A stretch of 64,000 nucleotides of DNA from Bacteroidota bacterium. Lineage in GTDB: Bacteria; Bacteroidota; Bacteroidia; Flavobacteriales_E; Vicingaceae. A program made the position numbers and the translations under genes. Below are positions 7,401-16,400 of this stretch, piece after piece. The stretch is from positions 1-64,000 of the forward strand of contig JACPDX010000013.1 in the NCBI GenBank assembly GCA_016183805.1, written 5' to 3'. Each line of letters opens with the position of its first letter. The stretch's first letter is position 1. The notes beneath the pieces are model-generated. The model saw only the letters and a list, made by a program, of their open reading frames with translations. It was not told the origin of the DNA and ran no database searches.

Positions 7401-9230
7401 ATGAAAAAATTAATACTTCTTTTTTTTATTGTTATCTCTTGTCAACTATTTTCTCAATCTAATTACATAGATAGTGTAGAACAGTCTATTGTTTCGTTAC
7501 CAAAGGACAAGCAACTCGAAATAATATTGAATATCCCGTACGATAAAATGGTTGCCAATACTACAAAGGCGGAAGCTCTTTTTTTTAAAGCACTTACCAT
7601 TGCTAAAAATCAAACAAATCAAAATTTTGAAGCTGGAGTTTATAATCAACTTGCACTAGTTTATGCATTTTTAGGAAATTTCGACAAACAATTAGCAAAC
7701 AATCTAAAAGCTATTAAGATTTACGAAACCATTGGCAACAAATCAAAAGCCGGAACAACTTATGCGGATTTAGCTTATTCGCTAAAAACTAGATCTATTG
7801 AAAAGGCTAAAACCTATATGCAAAAAGGGATTCGATTATTAAAAGAAGAAAATAATTTTGTTCTCCTAAACTCTGTTTATGACAATTATGGCGTTATTCA
7901 AGAAATTTCCGGAAATATAGATAGTGCGATTTTTTATTACAATTTAGCTCTCGATTTAAAATATAGTCAAAATGATAGCATTGGAATTCCATTCGCTTTG
8001 GGTCATTTGTCGGGAGCTTATTCCATTAAAAAAGATTTTAAAAAAGCTAAAGCATATTTGGATGAATCCTACCTAATTCGAAAAAACAGAAACGATATTT
8101 ATGGAATTGCAGAATGTTTGGTGCTTTATGGCGACTTATTTTATGCACAAAAAAATTATAAAGAGGCTTTAACTTGGTTTAGTGAAGGCTTTTCTGCTGC
8201 CGTTGAAAACAAATACATTCATTTGGCACAATATGCCGCAGAATTTTCAGCAATCTGCTACGAAAAATTAGGCGACGTTACCAATACCGTTAAATTTTTA
8301 AAAATTCAACAAGCACTTAAAGATTCATTATTAAACGAAACAACCAACAAAGCCATTGCAAAATTGGAAGTTCAGTTTGAAACAGAAAAAAAAGAAAAAC
8401 AATTAGCCGAACAGGAGGTGCTGATTACTAAAGAACAATTGCGGGTAAAACAAAGAAATTATACATTAATAGGTTTAGGTTTATTATTGATTTTCGTATT
8501 AATTTTAGGAAGGTACGTTTACCGACAACAAAAATTTAAACAACAAAAATTAATAGAAGAAAATCGTTTAAAAGATGAATTAGCTAAAATTACACTACAA
8601 AACGAATTATATGAAGAACGCTCTAGAATATCGAGAGATTTGCACGACAATATTGGTTCTCAACTTACCTTTATCATTTCATCGGTAGATAACTTGAATT
8701 ATATAGCAAAAACGACGGATAATAAATTAAAAGAAAAACTAAGCGGAATTTCTAATTTTAGTAGAACCACCATCACACAATTGAGAGACACTATTTGGGC
8801 ATTAAACAAAGATGAAATTAGTTTTGATGACTTAAAATTAAGATTGTTGAATTATATTGAATCTGCCAAAATAGCCGATGAAAATATTTCTTTTAAATTT
8901 GATGTAGACATACAACAAAATATTAATTTTAATGCTGTACAAGGAATAAATATTTATAGAATTGTTCAGGAAGCCATTAATAATGCATTAAAATATGCTG
9001 TTGCTACCAGTATTACTGTTAGTTTAAAAGAAACAAATGAACAAATACAGTTAAAAATTGAAGATGACGGAATAGGATTTAACATCAATGAAGTTAACTT
9101 AGGAAACGGATTAGAAAACATGAAAAACAGGGCTTTAACAATTAATGCCCGGTTTCAGTTCGATTCTGCTCCGGAAAAAGGTACAGCAATTACCTTAATC
9201 ATTCCAATAAATAAGACAAATGCCGTATAA
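7401..9230 (+). CDS. TPR-containing sensor histidine kinase (NarL-type partner)
   Basis: The 609-residue protein has a signal peptide (about 1-19). A periplasmic tetratricopeptide-repeat region follows (about 50-310), then a short coiled coil and one transmembrane helix (about 352-372, YTLIGLGLLLIFVLILG). The cytoplasmic kinase core holds the HisKA_3 phosphoacceptor His415 in SRISRDLHDNIGSQL and an HATPase_c domain with NALKYA, DDGIGF and GNGLENM. The TPR domain probably senses a periplasmic protein or peptide. The response regulator follows 41 nt after the stop and is the expected partner. The stop codon lies inside the first copy of the regulon operator, so the regulator has its own promoter at the kinase's 3' end. 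Confidence 0.93.
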   Translation: MKKLILLFFIVISCQLFSQSNYIDSVEQSIVSLPKDKQLEIILNIPYDKMVANTTKAEALFFKALTIAKNQTNQNFEAGVYNQLALVYAFLGNFDKQLANNLKAIKIYETIGNKSKAGTTYADLAYSLKTRSIEKAKTYMQKGIRLLKEENNFVLLNSVYDNYGVIQEISGNIDSAIFYYNLALDLKYSQNDSIGIPFALGHLSGAYSIKKDFKKAKAYLDESYLIRKNRNDIYGIAECLVLYGDLFYAQKNYKEALTWFSEGFSAAVENKYIHLAQYAAEFSAICYEKLGDVTNTVKFLKIQQALKDSLLNETTNKAIAKLEVQFETEKKEKQLAEQEVLITKEQLRVKQRNYTLIGLGLLLIFVLILGRYVYRQQKFKQQKLIEENRLKDELAKITLQNELYEERSRISRDLHDNIGSQLTFIISSVDNLNYIAKTTDNKLKEKLSGISNFSRTTITQLRDTIWALNKDEISFDDLKLRLLNYIESAKIADENISFKFDVDIQQNINFNAVQGINIYRIVQEAINNALKYAVATSITVSLKETNEQIQLKIEDDGIGFNINEVNLGNGLENMKNRALTINARFQFDSAPEKGTAITLIIPINKTNAV

Positions 9231-9258
9231 CATTATCTGTTTTTACAGGGTACATTTG
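9210..9258 (+). promoter_or_regulatory. Regulon operator-promoter copy 1 (response regulator)
   Basis: The operator AATAAGACA-AA-TGCCGTATA lies at 9210-9229, then exactly 21 nt, then a perfect -7 box TACATTTG at 9251-9258. The ATG at 9272 is only 13 nt after the box, so the leader is very short. The operator overlaps the last codons and the stop of the kinase gene. It is one of five copies with identical geometry. Confidence 0.8.
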
Positions 9259-9271
9259 CTAAAAAAATATC

Positions 9272-9925
9272 ATGAACATTAAAATTTCCATAGCCGAAGA
9301 CAACAATTTTTTAGCTCAATCCATTGAAGAAAAGCTAACCTTTTTTGATGATTTTAAGTTTAAATATAGAGCGAAAAATGGAGCTGAATTAATTGGAAAA
9401 TTAGAAGCAGACCATAATGTTGATGTTATATTAATGGATATTCAAATGCCCGAAATGGATGGTATAAAAGCTACATCATTAATTAAAAACAGATATCCTC
9501 AACTAAAAATAATAATGCTTACTGTTTTTGATGATGATGATAATATTTTTAATGCTATAAAAGCCGGTGCTGATGGCTATTTGTTAAAAGAAGTTAATCC
9601 TGAAGGCCTACACAGTGGTATTTTGCAAGTATTAGCCGGTGGTGCAGCCATGACTCCATCTGTGGCATTAAAGACATTAAACTTGCTTCGCTTTCCCGAA
9701 AAATTGACCAAAGATAAAATTCAAGTAGAAGAAATTTCACTTTCCAAAAGAGAGACCGAAATTTTAGAGCAATTAGCTAAAGGACTAAACTATCAGCTCA
9801 TTGCCGATAATCTGTTTATTTCTCCACCGACTGTTCGTAAACACATCGAAAATATTTACAAAAAACTGCAAGTTCACAACAAAATGGAAGCTGTACAAAA
9901 AGCTATCAAGAACAATCTTATTTAG
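9272..9925 (+). CDS. NarL/FixJ-family response regulator
   Basis: The 217-residue protein has a receiver domain (1-125) with acidic pocket E9/D10, phosphoacceptor D56 in LMDIQMPEMDG and the conserved Lys in GYLLKE. A LuxR-type helix-turn-helix follows (about 152-217, LSKRETEILEQLAKGL ... TVRKHIENIYKKL). It is the presumed target of the upstream TPR kinase and would bind DNA as a dimer when phosphorylated. The gene is preceded by one of five copies of a 20-bp palindromic operator, so I infer autoregulation and that it (or the small HTH paralogue downstream) is the regulon's activator. Confidence 0.94.
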   Translation: MNIKISIAEDNNFLAQSIEEKLTFFDDFKFKYRAKNGAELIGKLEADHNVDVILMDIQMPEMDGIKATSLIKNRYPQLKIIMLTVFDDDDNIFNAIKAGADGYLLKEVNPEGLHSGILQVLAGGAAMTPSVALKTLNLLRFPEKLTKDKIQVEEISLSKRETEILEQLAKGLNYQLIADNLFISPPTVRKHIENIYKKLQVHNKMEAVQKAIKNNLI

Positions 9926-9969
9926 TCAGTTTTCAATCTTCAGTTTATAATCGCAAATCTACAATCCTA

Positions 9970-10018
9970 AATACGACAAATGCCGTATTGAATGGTTATC
10001 TATTTTTAATGTTCTTTG
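9970..10018 (+). promoter_or_regulatory. Regulon operator-promoter copy 2 (stand-alone HTH gene)
   Basis: AATACGACAAATGCCGTATT at 9970-9989 is the most symmetrical copy: half-sites AATACGACA and TGCCGTATT pair at 8 of 9 positions around a 2-bp centre. After 21 nt comes a weaker -7 box, GTTCTTTG (10011-10018). A strong activator site with a weak -7 box fits activator dependence. Confidence 0.8.
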
Positions 10019-10026
10019 TTCTCAAT

Positions 10027-10242
10027 ATGGAAAAACTCACAAATCATCCGATAACCGAACGAGAAAAAGAAGTGATTTCTTTAATATATAAAGGATTAAC
10101 CTACAACGAAATAGCGGATAATTTAATCATTAGTCCGGCTACTGTTCGAAAACACACCGAAAACATTTATAGAAAATTAAGTGTGCATAATAAAGTAGAA
10201 GCTATTCATAAATGTATTGAAAAAAAAATACTGAAATTCTAA
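10027..10242 (+). CDS. Stand-alone LuxR/NarL-type HTH regulator without receiver
   Basis: The 71-residue protein is just a LuxR-type helix-turn-helix (ITEREKEVISLIYKGL, then TVRKHTENIYRKLSVHNKVEA), closely matching the C-terminal 65 residues of the response regulator just upstream. An in-frame ATG exists at 9988, but it lies within the operator and upstream of the -7 box, so the ATG at 10027 is the credible start. That leaves only about 8 nt between -7 box and start codon, hence a nearly leaderless mRNA. Without a receiver it could bind the same operator constitutively, as helper or competitor of the full-length regulator. It looks like a partial duplicate of that gene. Confidence 0.82.
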   Translation: MEKLTNHPITEREKEVISLIYKGLTYNEIADNLIISPATVRKHTENIYRKLSVHNKVEAIHKCIEKKILKF

Positions 10243-10243
10243 A

Positions 10244-10292
10244 AATAAGTCAAATGCCGTATGGTAAATTTTTTCTATTAAACAAACCTTTG
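10244..10292 (+). promoter_or_regulatory. Regulon operator-promoter copy 3 (T9SS cargo)
   Basis: Operator AATAAGTCA-AA-TGCCGTATG (10244-10263), 21 nt, then -7 box AACCTTTG (10285-10292). The leader to the cargo start at 10423 is about 125 nt and contains a GC-rich short ORF. The site starts directly after the HTH gene's stop codon. Confidence 0.8.
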
Positions 10293-10345
10293 TGAAAGTT
10301 AATGATAAAATTGTTTCAACAAATAAAAATAAAAAAATAAATTAA

Positions 10346-10399
10346 ATGGAGGCGAGTAGCCATCACAAACAGGGCGGAACCGAAAAGCCAAAAGAGTAG
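10346..10399 (+). CDS. Possible 17-residue leader peptide in the cargo mRNA
   Basis: ATG GAG ... TAG encodes MEASSHHKQGGTEKPKE inside the 5' leader of the cargo gene, 23 nt before its start. The stretch is about half G+C whereas the surrounding leader is almost pure A/T, so something is being kept here. It may be a translated leader peptide or a structured RNA element (GGC and GCC around the GGAACCGAAAA loop). Low certainty. Confidence 0.35.
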   Translation: MEASSHHKQGGTEKPKE

Positions 10400-10422
10400 G
10401 AGAAATAAAAAAATTTAAACTT

Positions 10423-11658
10423 ATGAAAAATGTTACTTTAATTATGTTTTTGTTCATTTCAATGCTTGGATTCGGACAAACCTGGAATCAATTGCCATAC
10501 TATTTTCCACAAACCCCTCAGAGTACTCCAAAAATTTTTACATCTCCTAATGATGTATTGGTGGCAGGGATTAGTTATAATTCGGCCCCCACATCACACA
10601 TTTCATTAGATGGAGGCTCTACATGGCAATTGATATTCGCAGATAAGCCAATCGCTTCTGCCGAATTTGGACCAGACGGTACCATCTATTTCATTGCTAC
10701 AAAAAGATACTTAACCACATCCAACTACTATACAGACACCTTATTTACCTCTACCGATGGTGTTAATTGGACGAATATGGGGTATAAATTGAAAGACGGT
10801 TACAATGAATACAATTTTACTATTTCGGGTAATAACACACTCTTGTTCCCCAATCTCTCAAATATTAATGGAAAGTTTTTTAGTAAATCAACAAATAATG
10901 GAGTAGCATGGACAAATACCGCTGTCGAAGCAAGCCAAGTTACTTGCAATCCTTCCGCAGACACCATAATAATCAGCTTCACTTCTCCTTGGCCAGGAGG
11001 CATTAAATATTCCCATGATGGAGGTGTAACCGTAAACACTGCAACAGGTATTGCTGCAGGAGGAACAATTCCTATCTGGCTACCTAATGGAGATATTTAT
11101 GCAGCTGCGGTAGGGCAAATTTATAAATCAACCGATGCAGGGGTTACATTTACCCAAGTTCCCCTGAATCCATCAGTAGTTCAAATTCAAGAATTTTTGT
11201 ATGGTACAAATGGTAAATTCTATATTAGAGTCTTGAATGGTATTTGGGAAACAACAGACTTTACTAATGTTACGGCGATAACTTCAACCCTGCCAGACTA
11301 TAATCTTATAAAGGACATGGACATTAGTGATAATTATATCTACGCCATTACAGATACCAACCTTTACAGATTACCACTTAGTTCTGGAACTTCAATTTCG
11401 GAATCTGGAAAAGAGGTAGCTTTTGAAATTTTTCCAAACCCTACAAAAGAAAATCTGTCGATAAAAAGCCCTTTTAGCGGAAATGCCGTAGTTGAAATTT
11501 ATGATTTGCAAGGAAAAAGAGTGCTGAATACTACCATTTTATTAGAAGAAAATAAAGCTACTAACCTAGTTTTACCAAAAACACTGCACGGATTGTATGT
11601 AATTAGGATAACTAATAAAAAAGGAGAAACACAACATTATAAAATTAGTATTGAATAA
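10423..11658 (+). CDS. T9SS type A cargo with sialidase/BNR-like propeller
   Basis: The 411-residue protein has a signal peptide (MKNVTLIMFLFISMLGFGQ). A beta-rich body follows with BNR/Asp-box-like turns (SLDGGSTW, STNNGVAW, SHDGGVTV, STDAGVTF), which indicates a sialidase-fold propeller. It ends in a type A sorting domain (EIFPNPTKENLSI ... LHGLYVIRI). There are no catalytic residues I can assign, so it is probably a binding or structural surface protein. It is transcribed from operator copy 3 and resembles the cargo at 21520 in architecture. Confidence 0.87.
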   Translation: MKNVTLIMFLFISMLGFGQTWNQLPYYFPQTPQSTPKIFTSPNDVLVAGISYNSAPTSHISLDGGSTWQLIFADKPIASAEFGPDGTIYFIATKRYLTTSNYYTDTLFTSTDGVNWTNMGYKLKDGYNEYNFTISGNNTLLFPNLSNINGKFFSKSTNNGVAWTNTAVEASQVTCNPSADTIIISFTSPWPGGIKYSHDGGVTVNTATGIAAGGTIPIWLPNGDIYAAAVGQIYKSTDAGVTFTQVPLNPSVVQIQEFLYGTNGKFYIRVLNGIWETTDFTNVTAITSTLPDYNLIKDMDISDNYIYAITDTNLYRLPLSSGTSISESGKEVAFEIFPNPTKENLSIKSPFSGNAVVEIYDLQGKRVLNTTILLEENKATNLVLPKTLHGLYVIRITNKKGETQHYKISIE

Positions 11659-11672
11659 CGTGTTGTTATCCA

Positions 11673-11711
11673 ATAGAGGCTATTCACAAATCTATTGAGA
11701 AAAAATCTTAA
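11673..11711 (+). pseudogene. Relic of the HTH gene 3' end
   Basis: The frame reads IEAIHKSIEKKS then stop, matching VEAIHKCIEKK at the end of the HTH gene near 10.2 kb. DNA similarity continues through the operator, the promoter and the following A/T-rich leader (10199-10345 against 11676-11820). The whole block of 3' end plus promoter was therefore duplicated to a place in front of the next gene. Confidence 0.7.
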
Positions 11712-11720
11712 AATTTTAAA

Positions 11721-11769
11721 AATAGGGCAAATGCCGTATTGTGAGTTTTTTACACAAACCGAATCTTTG
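11721..11769 (+). promoter_or_regulatory. Regulon operator-promoter copy 4 (FGE-like gene cluster)
   Basis: Operator AATAGGGCA-AA-TGCCGTATT (11721-11740), 21 nt, then -7 box AATCTTTG (11762-11769). A -33 TTG (11739-11741) overlaps the operator end with 20 nt to the -7 box. It lies 51 nt before the start of the FGE-like gene and in the duplicated block. Confidence 0.8.
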
Positions 11770-11820
11770 TAAAGATTAATAATAAAATTATTTCGACGAA
11801 TAAAAATAAAACATAGACAA

Positions 11821-13347
11821 ATGAAACATTCAATACTTAAAACTACAAGAAACATAACAGTAGCAATATTGTTAATGGCTATTTCTACAGTAGGTAAATT
11901 ATCTGCAAATAATATTGCTGTAGCCAATACATCAATTATTGCTCAAAATACGGCAAGTAATTATACTCATGTAAAATTTGATGTGAGTTGGGAAAACTCT
12001 TGGAGAACTTCAACATTAGAAAGTAACTGGGATGCTGCTTACGTTTTTGTAAAATATCGAATACCACCAATGAACACCTGGTACCATGCTACTTTAAATT
12101 ATGTAGATGGAACAGCTACAAATGATGGTAATACAGAGCCGGCAGGAGCTACTATTAATACCACCTCTGATGGCAAAGGTGCATTTTTATATAGAAATGC
12201 TAATGGTATTGGTAATGTAAACTTTACTGATGCTCGTTTACGTTGGGATTATGGTGCTGATGGATTAAATGATGAAGACAGTGTAGAGGTTTGTGTGTTT
12301 GCTATTGAAATGGTTTATGTTCCTCAAGGTGCTTTCTATTTGGGAGATGGCTCTGTTACATCTGTACAAGGTAATTTTGAAGCTGGAACAACTGGAAATC
12401 CTTTTTATTTAACATCAGAAGCAGCTTTAACTCTTGGGGGTGGAGGTGTTGGTTCTTTAGGCAATAATCACAGAGCTGGTATGTACTCTCCTACTGCAGA
12501 AGATTTTCATGATGCCGCATCAGTTGCTCTGCCTGCTGCTTTTCCTAAAGGGTTTAATGCATTCTATTGTATGAAATACGAAATAACACAGGGACAATAT
12601 GCCGATTTTTTAAACAAATTAACCTTAACTCAAGCCACTGCAAGATATATGGGTGGATACAACGCATTAACTCAATCCATCACAGGAACTCATCCAAACT
12701 ATGCAGCTGGTTCGCCAGATAGACCTTTAATGTTAACCAATTCTAATGATTTTTATACTTATCTAGATTGGACTGGCCTACGACCAATGACTGAATTGGA
12801 ATACGAAAAAGCTTGTAGAGGATCAAGAGGTATTGGGTTTTTACCCACTCCTGATGAGTTTGCTTGGGGAGATGTATCAATTAAAGCAGGTCCTGGCTAT
12901 ACTATCACAAATGCCGGACTTCCGAACGAAACGGTAAATGCAGTAAACACCATTGGAAATGTAGCTTATGTTTTAACCAACAATTCTAGACCTTACAGAG
13001 CTGGAGTTTTTGCAGCAAGTTTGGCTACCCCTAACAGAGTTGAAGCAGGAGCCTCTTACTATGGTATTATGGAAATGACAGGGAATCAATGGGAATATGC
13101 TATAACTGTTGGTAGAGCAGAAAGTAGAACATTTAATGGCTCTCATGGTGATGGAAAAATTGATGCCGCAGGTTACTATGATGTTTCAAACTGGCCTACC
13201 AGTTATTTAGGATTAGGTGCTCGTGGTGGTTCTTATGATAATGCAGCTACCGAGTTAAGGGTATCTTCTAGATATATAGGTCATTATTTTGGAACTGCTG
13301 GTCGTGTGACTCAATACAGCGGAAGAGGCGTAAGAACAGCTCAATAA
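11821..13347 (+). CDS. Secreted formylglycine-generating-enzyme-like (SUMF1) protein
   Basis: The 508-residue protein has a signal-like N-terminus (about 1-29). A beta-rich N-terminal domain follows (about 40-160), then an FGE-sulfatase/SUMF1 fold (about 165-508) with FYCMKYEITQGQYADFLN, RPMTELEYEKACRG, MEMTGNQWEYAITVG and the C-terminal ARGGSYDNA. In true FGEs the stretch after RGGS carries the copper-binding catalytic cysteines. Here no Cys is present in it, so the domain is probably non-catalytic and used for binding or structure. It is expressed from operator copy 4 and precedes the giant type B cargo and its PorP/SprF partner, so it may belong to one surface complex. Confidence 0.85.
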   Translation: MKHSILKTTRNITVAILLMAISTVGKLSANNIAVANTSIIAQNTASNYTHVKFDVSWENSWRTSTLESNWDAAYVFVKYRIPPMNTWYHATLNYVDGTATNDGNTEPAGATINTTSDGKGAFLYRNANGIGNVNFTDARLRWDYGADGLNDEDSVEVCVFAIEMVYVPQGAFYLGDGSVTSVQGNFEAGTTGNPFYLTSEAALTLGGGGVGSLGNNHRAGMYSPTAEDFHDAASVALPAAFPKGFNAFYCMKYEITQGQYADFLNKLTLTQATARYMGGYNALTQSITGTHPNYAAGSPDRPLMLTNSNDFYTYLDWTGLRPMTELEYEKACRGSRGIGFLPTPDEFAWGDVSIKAGPGYTITNAGLPNETVNAVNTIGNVAYVLTNNSRPYRAGVFAASLATPNRVEAGASYYGIMEMTGNQWEYAITVGRAESRTFNGSHGDGKIDAAGYYDVSNWPTSYLGLGARGGSYDNAATELRVSSRYIGHYFGTAGRVTQYSGRGVRTAQ

Positions 13348-13366
13348 TAAGAAATAGAAATTTGTT

Positions 13367-13440
13367 GGAAGACCGAAGACCGAAGTCGGCATTGTACGAA
13401 GGCTTCCCCTCTTTAGAGGGGTAGGGGTGTGTTTTTAGAA
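13367..13440. repeat. Interspersed repeats between the FGE-like and adhesin genes
   Basis: Two repeat types in tandem: GAAGACCGAAGACCGAAGTC, then the hairpin CCCCTCT-TT-AGAGGGG followed by TAGGGGTGTGT. The second block, from GGCATTGT onward, recurs nearly unchanged at 53687-53740. The first type recurs at 30754, 50652 and 62502. Some could act as transcript-attenuating hairpins, but they look like genome-wide parasites. Confidence 0.7.
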
Positions 13441-13472
13441 GACAGATAACTAAATAACTGCAAACTGTAAAA

Positions 13473-16400
13473 ATGACTAAACATTTCATATATATATTGT
13501 TGTTACTACTTTGTAGTTCCAATTTAATGATGGCTCAAAACAATGCTATTTTTAATGGAGGAAGTACCGATGGTCATACCAAAGATTGTTATGCTCAACC
13601 TAGCAATTTAAACACTACCTTATCAAAGGGCGGAAACGGAGATGGTCATAGCAAAGATTGTTACGTTCAAACCTCTAACCTAAATCCGGCACTTTCTGCT
13701 GGTGGTAATGGAGATGGACACAGCAAAGATTGTTATACTCAAGTGTCAAACCTTCATGTAATTAATTATGGGGGTGATGGTGATGGTTCTGCAAAAGATT
13801 GCTACACACAATCACCAGTATTAACTGTGAATTTTAGTGGTGGTAGTAATGATGGAGCGGCAAAAGATTGCTACACTCAAGCTTCTAACTTAAACCCAAT
13901 TTTTAGTGGAGGTGTTGGAGGTGATGGACAATTAAACGGTTGTGCTAATGAACCTTTAGGTTGTTTTCTTGCCATTAATTTAGGTAATGATACTACATTT
14001 TGCGCAGGTCAAACACTAACATTAGATGCAGGGGGCTTTCCTGGAGGAGCAACTTACGAGTGGCAAGATGGTTCTTCCTCTCAAACTTTTGTAGTTGATA
14101 CTACTGGAATTTATTATGTTTTTGTAACAGATACTGCAGGTTGTACCGGAATTGATTCTATTGTGGTTACCGTAAATCCAATTCCTGTTGTGAATTTAGG
14201 TAACGATACAGCTTTTTGTGCCGGAAACAATTTAATACTAGATGCGGGAAATGCTGGAGCGACATATGTATGGCAAAACAATGCTATACCAGCCTATCAA
14301 AATCAAACATTAACAGTTAACTCTACAGGAATATATTTTGTAACTGCAAGTTTTGGCACTTGTACCGATACTGATTCCATCACGGTAACAGTAAATCCAA
14401 TTGTTACAACCAATTTACCGGATTCCATCATTTGTCAAGGCGATAGTGCTTTAATTTTTGGGGTATATCAAAATGTTGCTGGAACTTATCGTGATACCGT
14501 TTTGGCAAGTACAGGTTGTGATAGTATTTTAGTTCAACAATTAAATGTTAATCCAACCTATAATCAAAACTTAGGAACAGTAACCATCTGCCAAGGTGAT
14601 AGTGCTTTAATATTAGGCAACTACGAAACCGTTGCTGGAATATATTCCAATACTTACCAATCTATAAACGGTTGCGATAGTATTGTTTCACAGACATTAA
14701 ATGTAAGTCCAATTCATTTAGTTAATTTAGGTAACGATACTGCTTTCTGTGCAGGAAATAGTTTATTATTAGATGCAAGTGCTGGTGCATCTTCATACCA
14801 ATGGATGAATGGAGTTGGGTTTCCATATAATCAACAAACCTTCACTGTTTCAAGTACCGGAACATATTATGTAGTAACTACACTTGGTGCTTGTACAACT
14901 TCGGACACCATAAATGTAACCGTAAATCCTATAGTAACCACTAACCTTTCGAACGAAATAGTTTGTCAAGGCGATAGTGCACTGATTTTCGGAAACTACC
15001 AAACCGTTGCAGGTAATTATTACGATACGTTAACTGCATCAACAGGTTGTGATAGTATTTTGGTAAAACAACTCATTGTAAACCCAATTTATAACATCAA
15101 CTTAGGAACTACAACCATTTGTAATGGCGACAGTGCTTTAATATTAGGAAACTACGAAACTGTTGCGGGAACATATTCTGATACATTAACAAGTATTAAT
15201 GGTTGCGATAGTATTGTTTCTCAAACATTAAATGTAAGCCCAAGTCACAATGTTAATTTAGGGAATGATACCGCATTCTGTGCTGGAAATAGTTTATTAT
15301 TAGATGCAAGTGCTGGAGCAAGTTCTTATCAATGGATGAATGGAGTTGGATTCCCATACAACCAACAAACATTTACTGTTTCAAGTACAGGAACCTATTA
15401 TGTAGTAACTACTTTGGGTGCTTGTACAACTTCGGACACCATAAATGTAACGGTGAATCCAATTGTAACCACCAACTTAGCCAACGAAGTGGTTTGTCAA
15501 GGCGATAGTGTATTAATTTTTGGAAACTACCAAACCATTGCAGGTAATTATTACGATACACTAACTGCATCTACAGGCTGCGATAGCATTTTGGTAAAAC
15601 AACTTATTTTAAACCCAACTTACAACCAAAATTTAGGAACAATAACCATTTGTAGTGGTGATAGTGCACTGATTTTTGGAACTTATCAATCAGTTTCAGG
15701 CACATATTCTGATACATTATCTACAGTTAATGGTTGCGACAGTATCGTTAATCAAACATTATCAGTATTATCTAACTCAAGTGTAAATTTAGGAAACGAT
15801 ACATCTTTCTGTGCAGGAAATAGTTTATTGTTAGATGCAGGTAGCGGAAACAGTTACTTGTGGCAAGATGGATTTACTAATTCTCAAACGTATTTAGCAA
15901 CAACGTCAGGTCTTTATTATGTAACAGTTTCTTTAGGGGCTTGTTCGGCTACTGATAGTATTAACATCACTGTAAATCCAATTGTGACTACCAACTTAAC
16001 CAATGAAGTAGTTTGTCAAGGAGATAGTGCCTTGATTTTTGGAAACTACCAAACCATTGCTGGTAACTATTACGATACATTAACCGCTTCTACAGGTTGC
16101 GACAGTATTTTGTTGAAACAGCTTATCGTAAATCCAACTTACAACCAAAACTTAGGAACCGTAAACATTTGCCAAGGCGATAGTGCGTTAATTTTGGGTA
16201 ACTATGAAACTGTTTCAGGAACATATTCTGATACATTAATCAGCATAAACGGTTGCGATAGTATTGTTTCTCAAACATTAAATGTAAGCCCAAGTCACAA
16301 TGTTAATTTAGGGAATGATACAGCTTTTTGTGCAGGAAATAGTTTATTATTAGATGCAAGTGCTGGAGCATCTTCATATCAATGGATAAATGGAGTTGGC

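Noticed and set aside
11949-11970. AATACGGCA half-site of the regulon operator inside the FGE-like gene (and another at about 58968 inside the pump gene)
   Set aside because: Only one half-site is present, no TGCCGTAT partner at the right distance and no -7 box 21 nt downstream; both lie in coding sequence.
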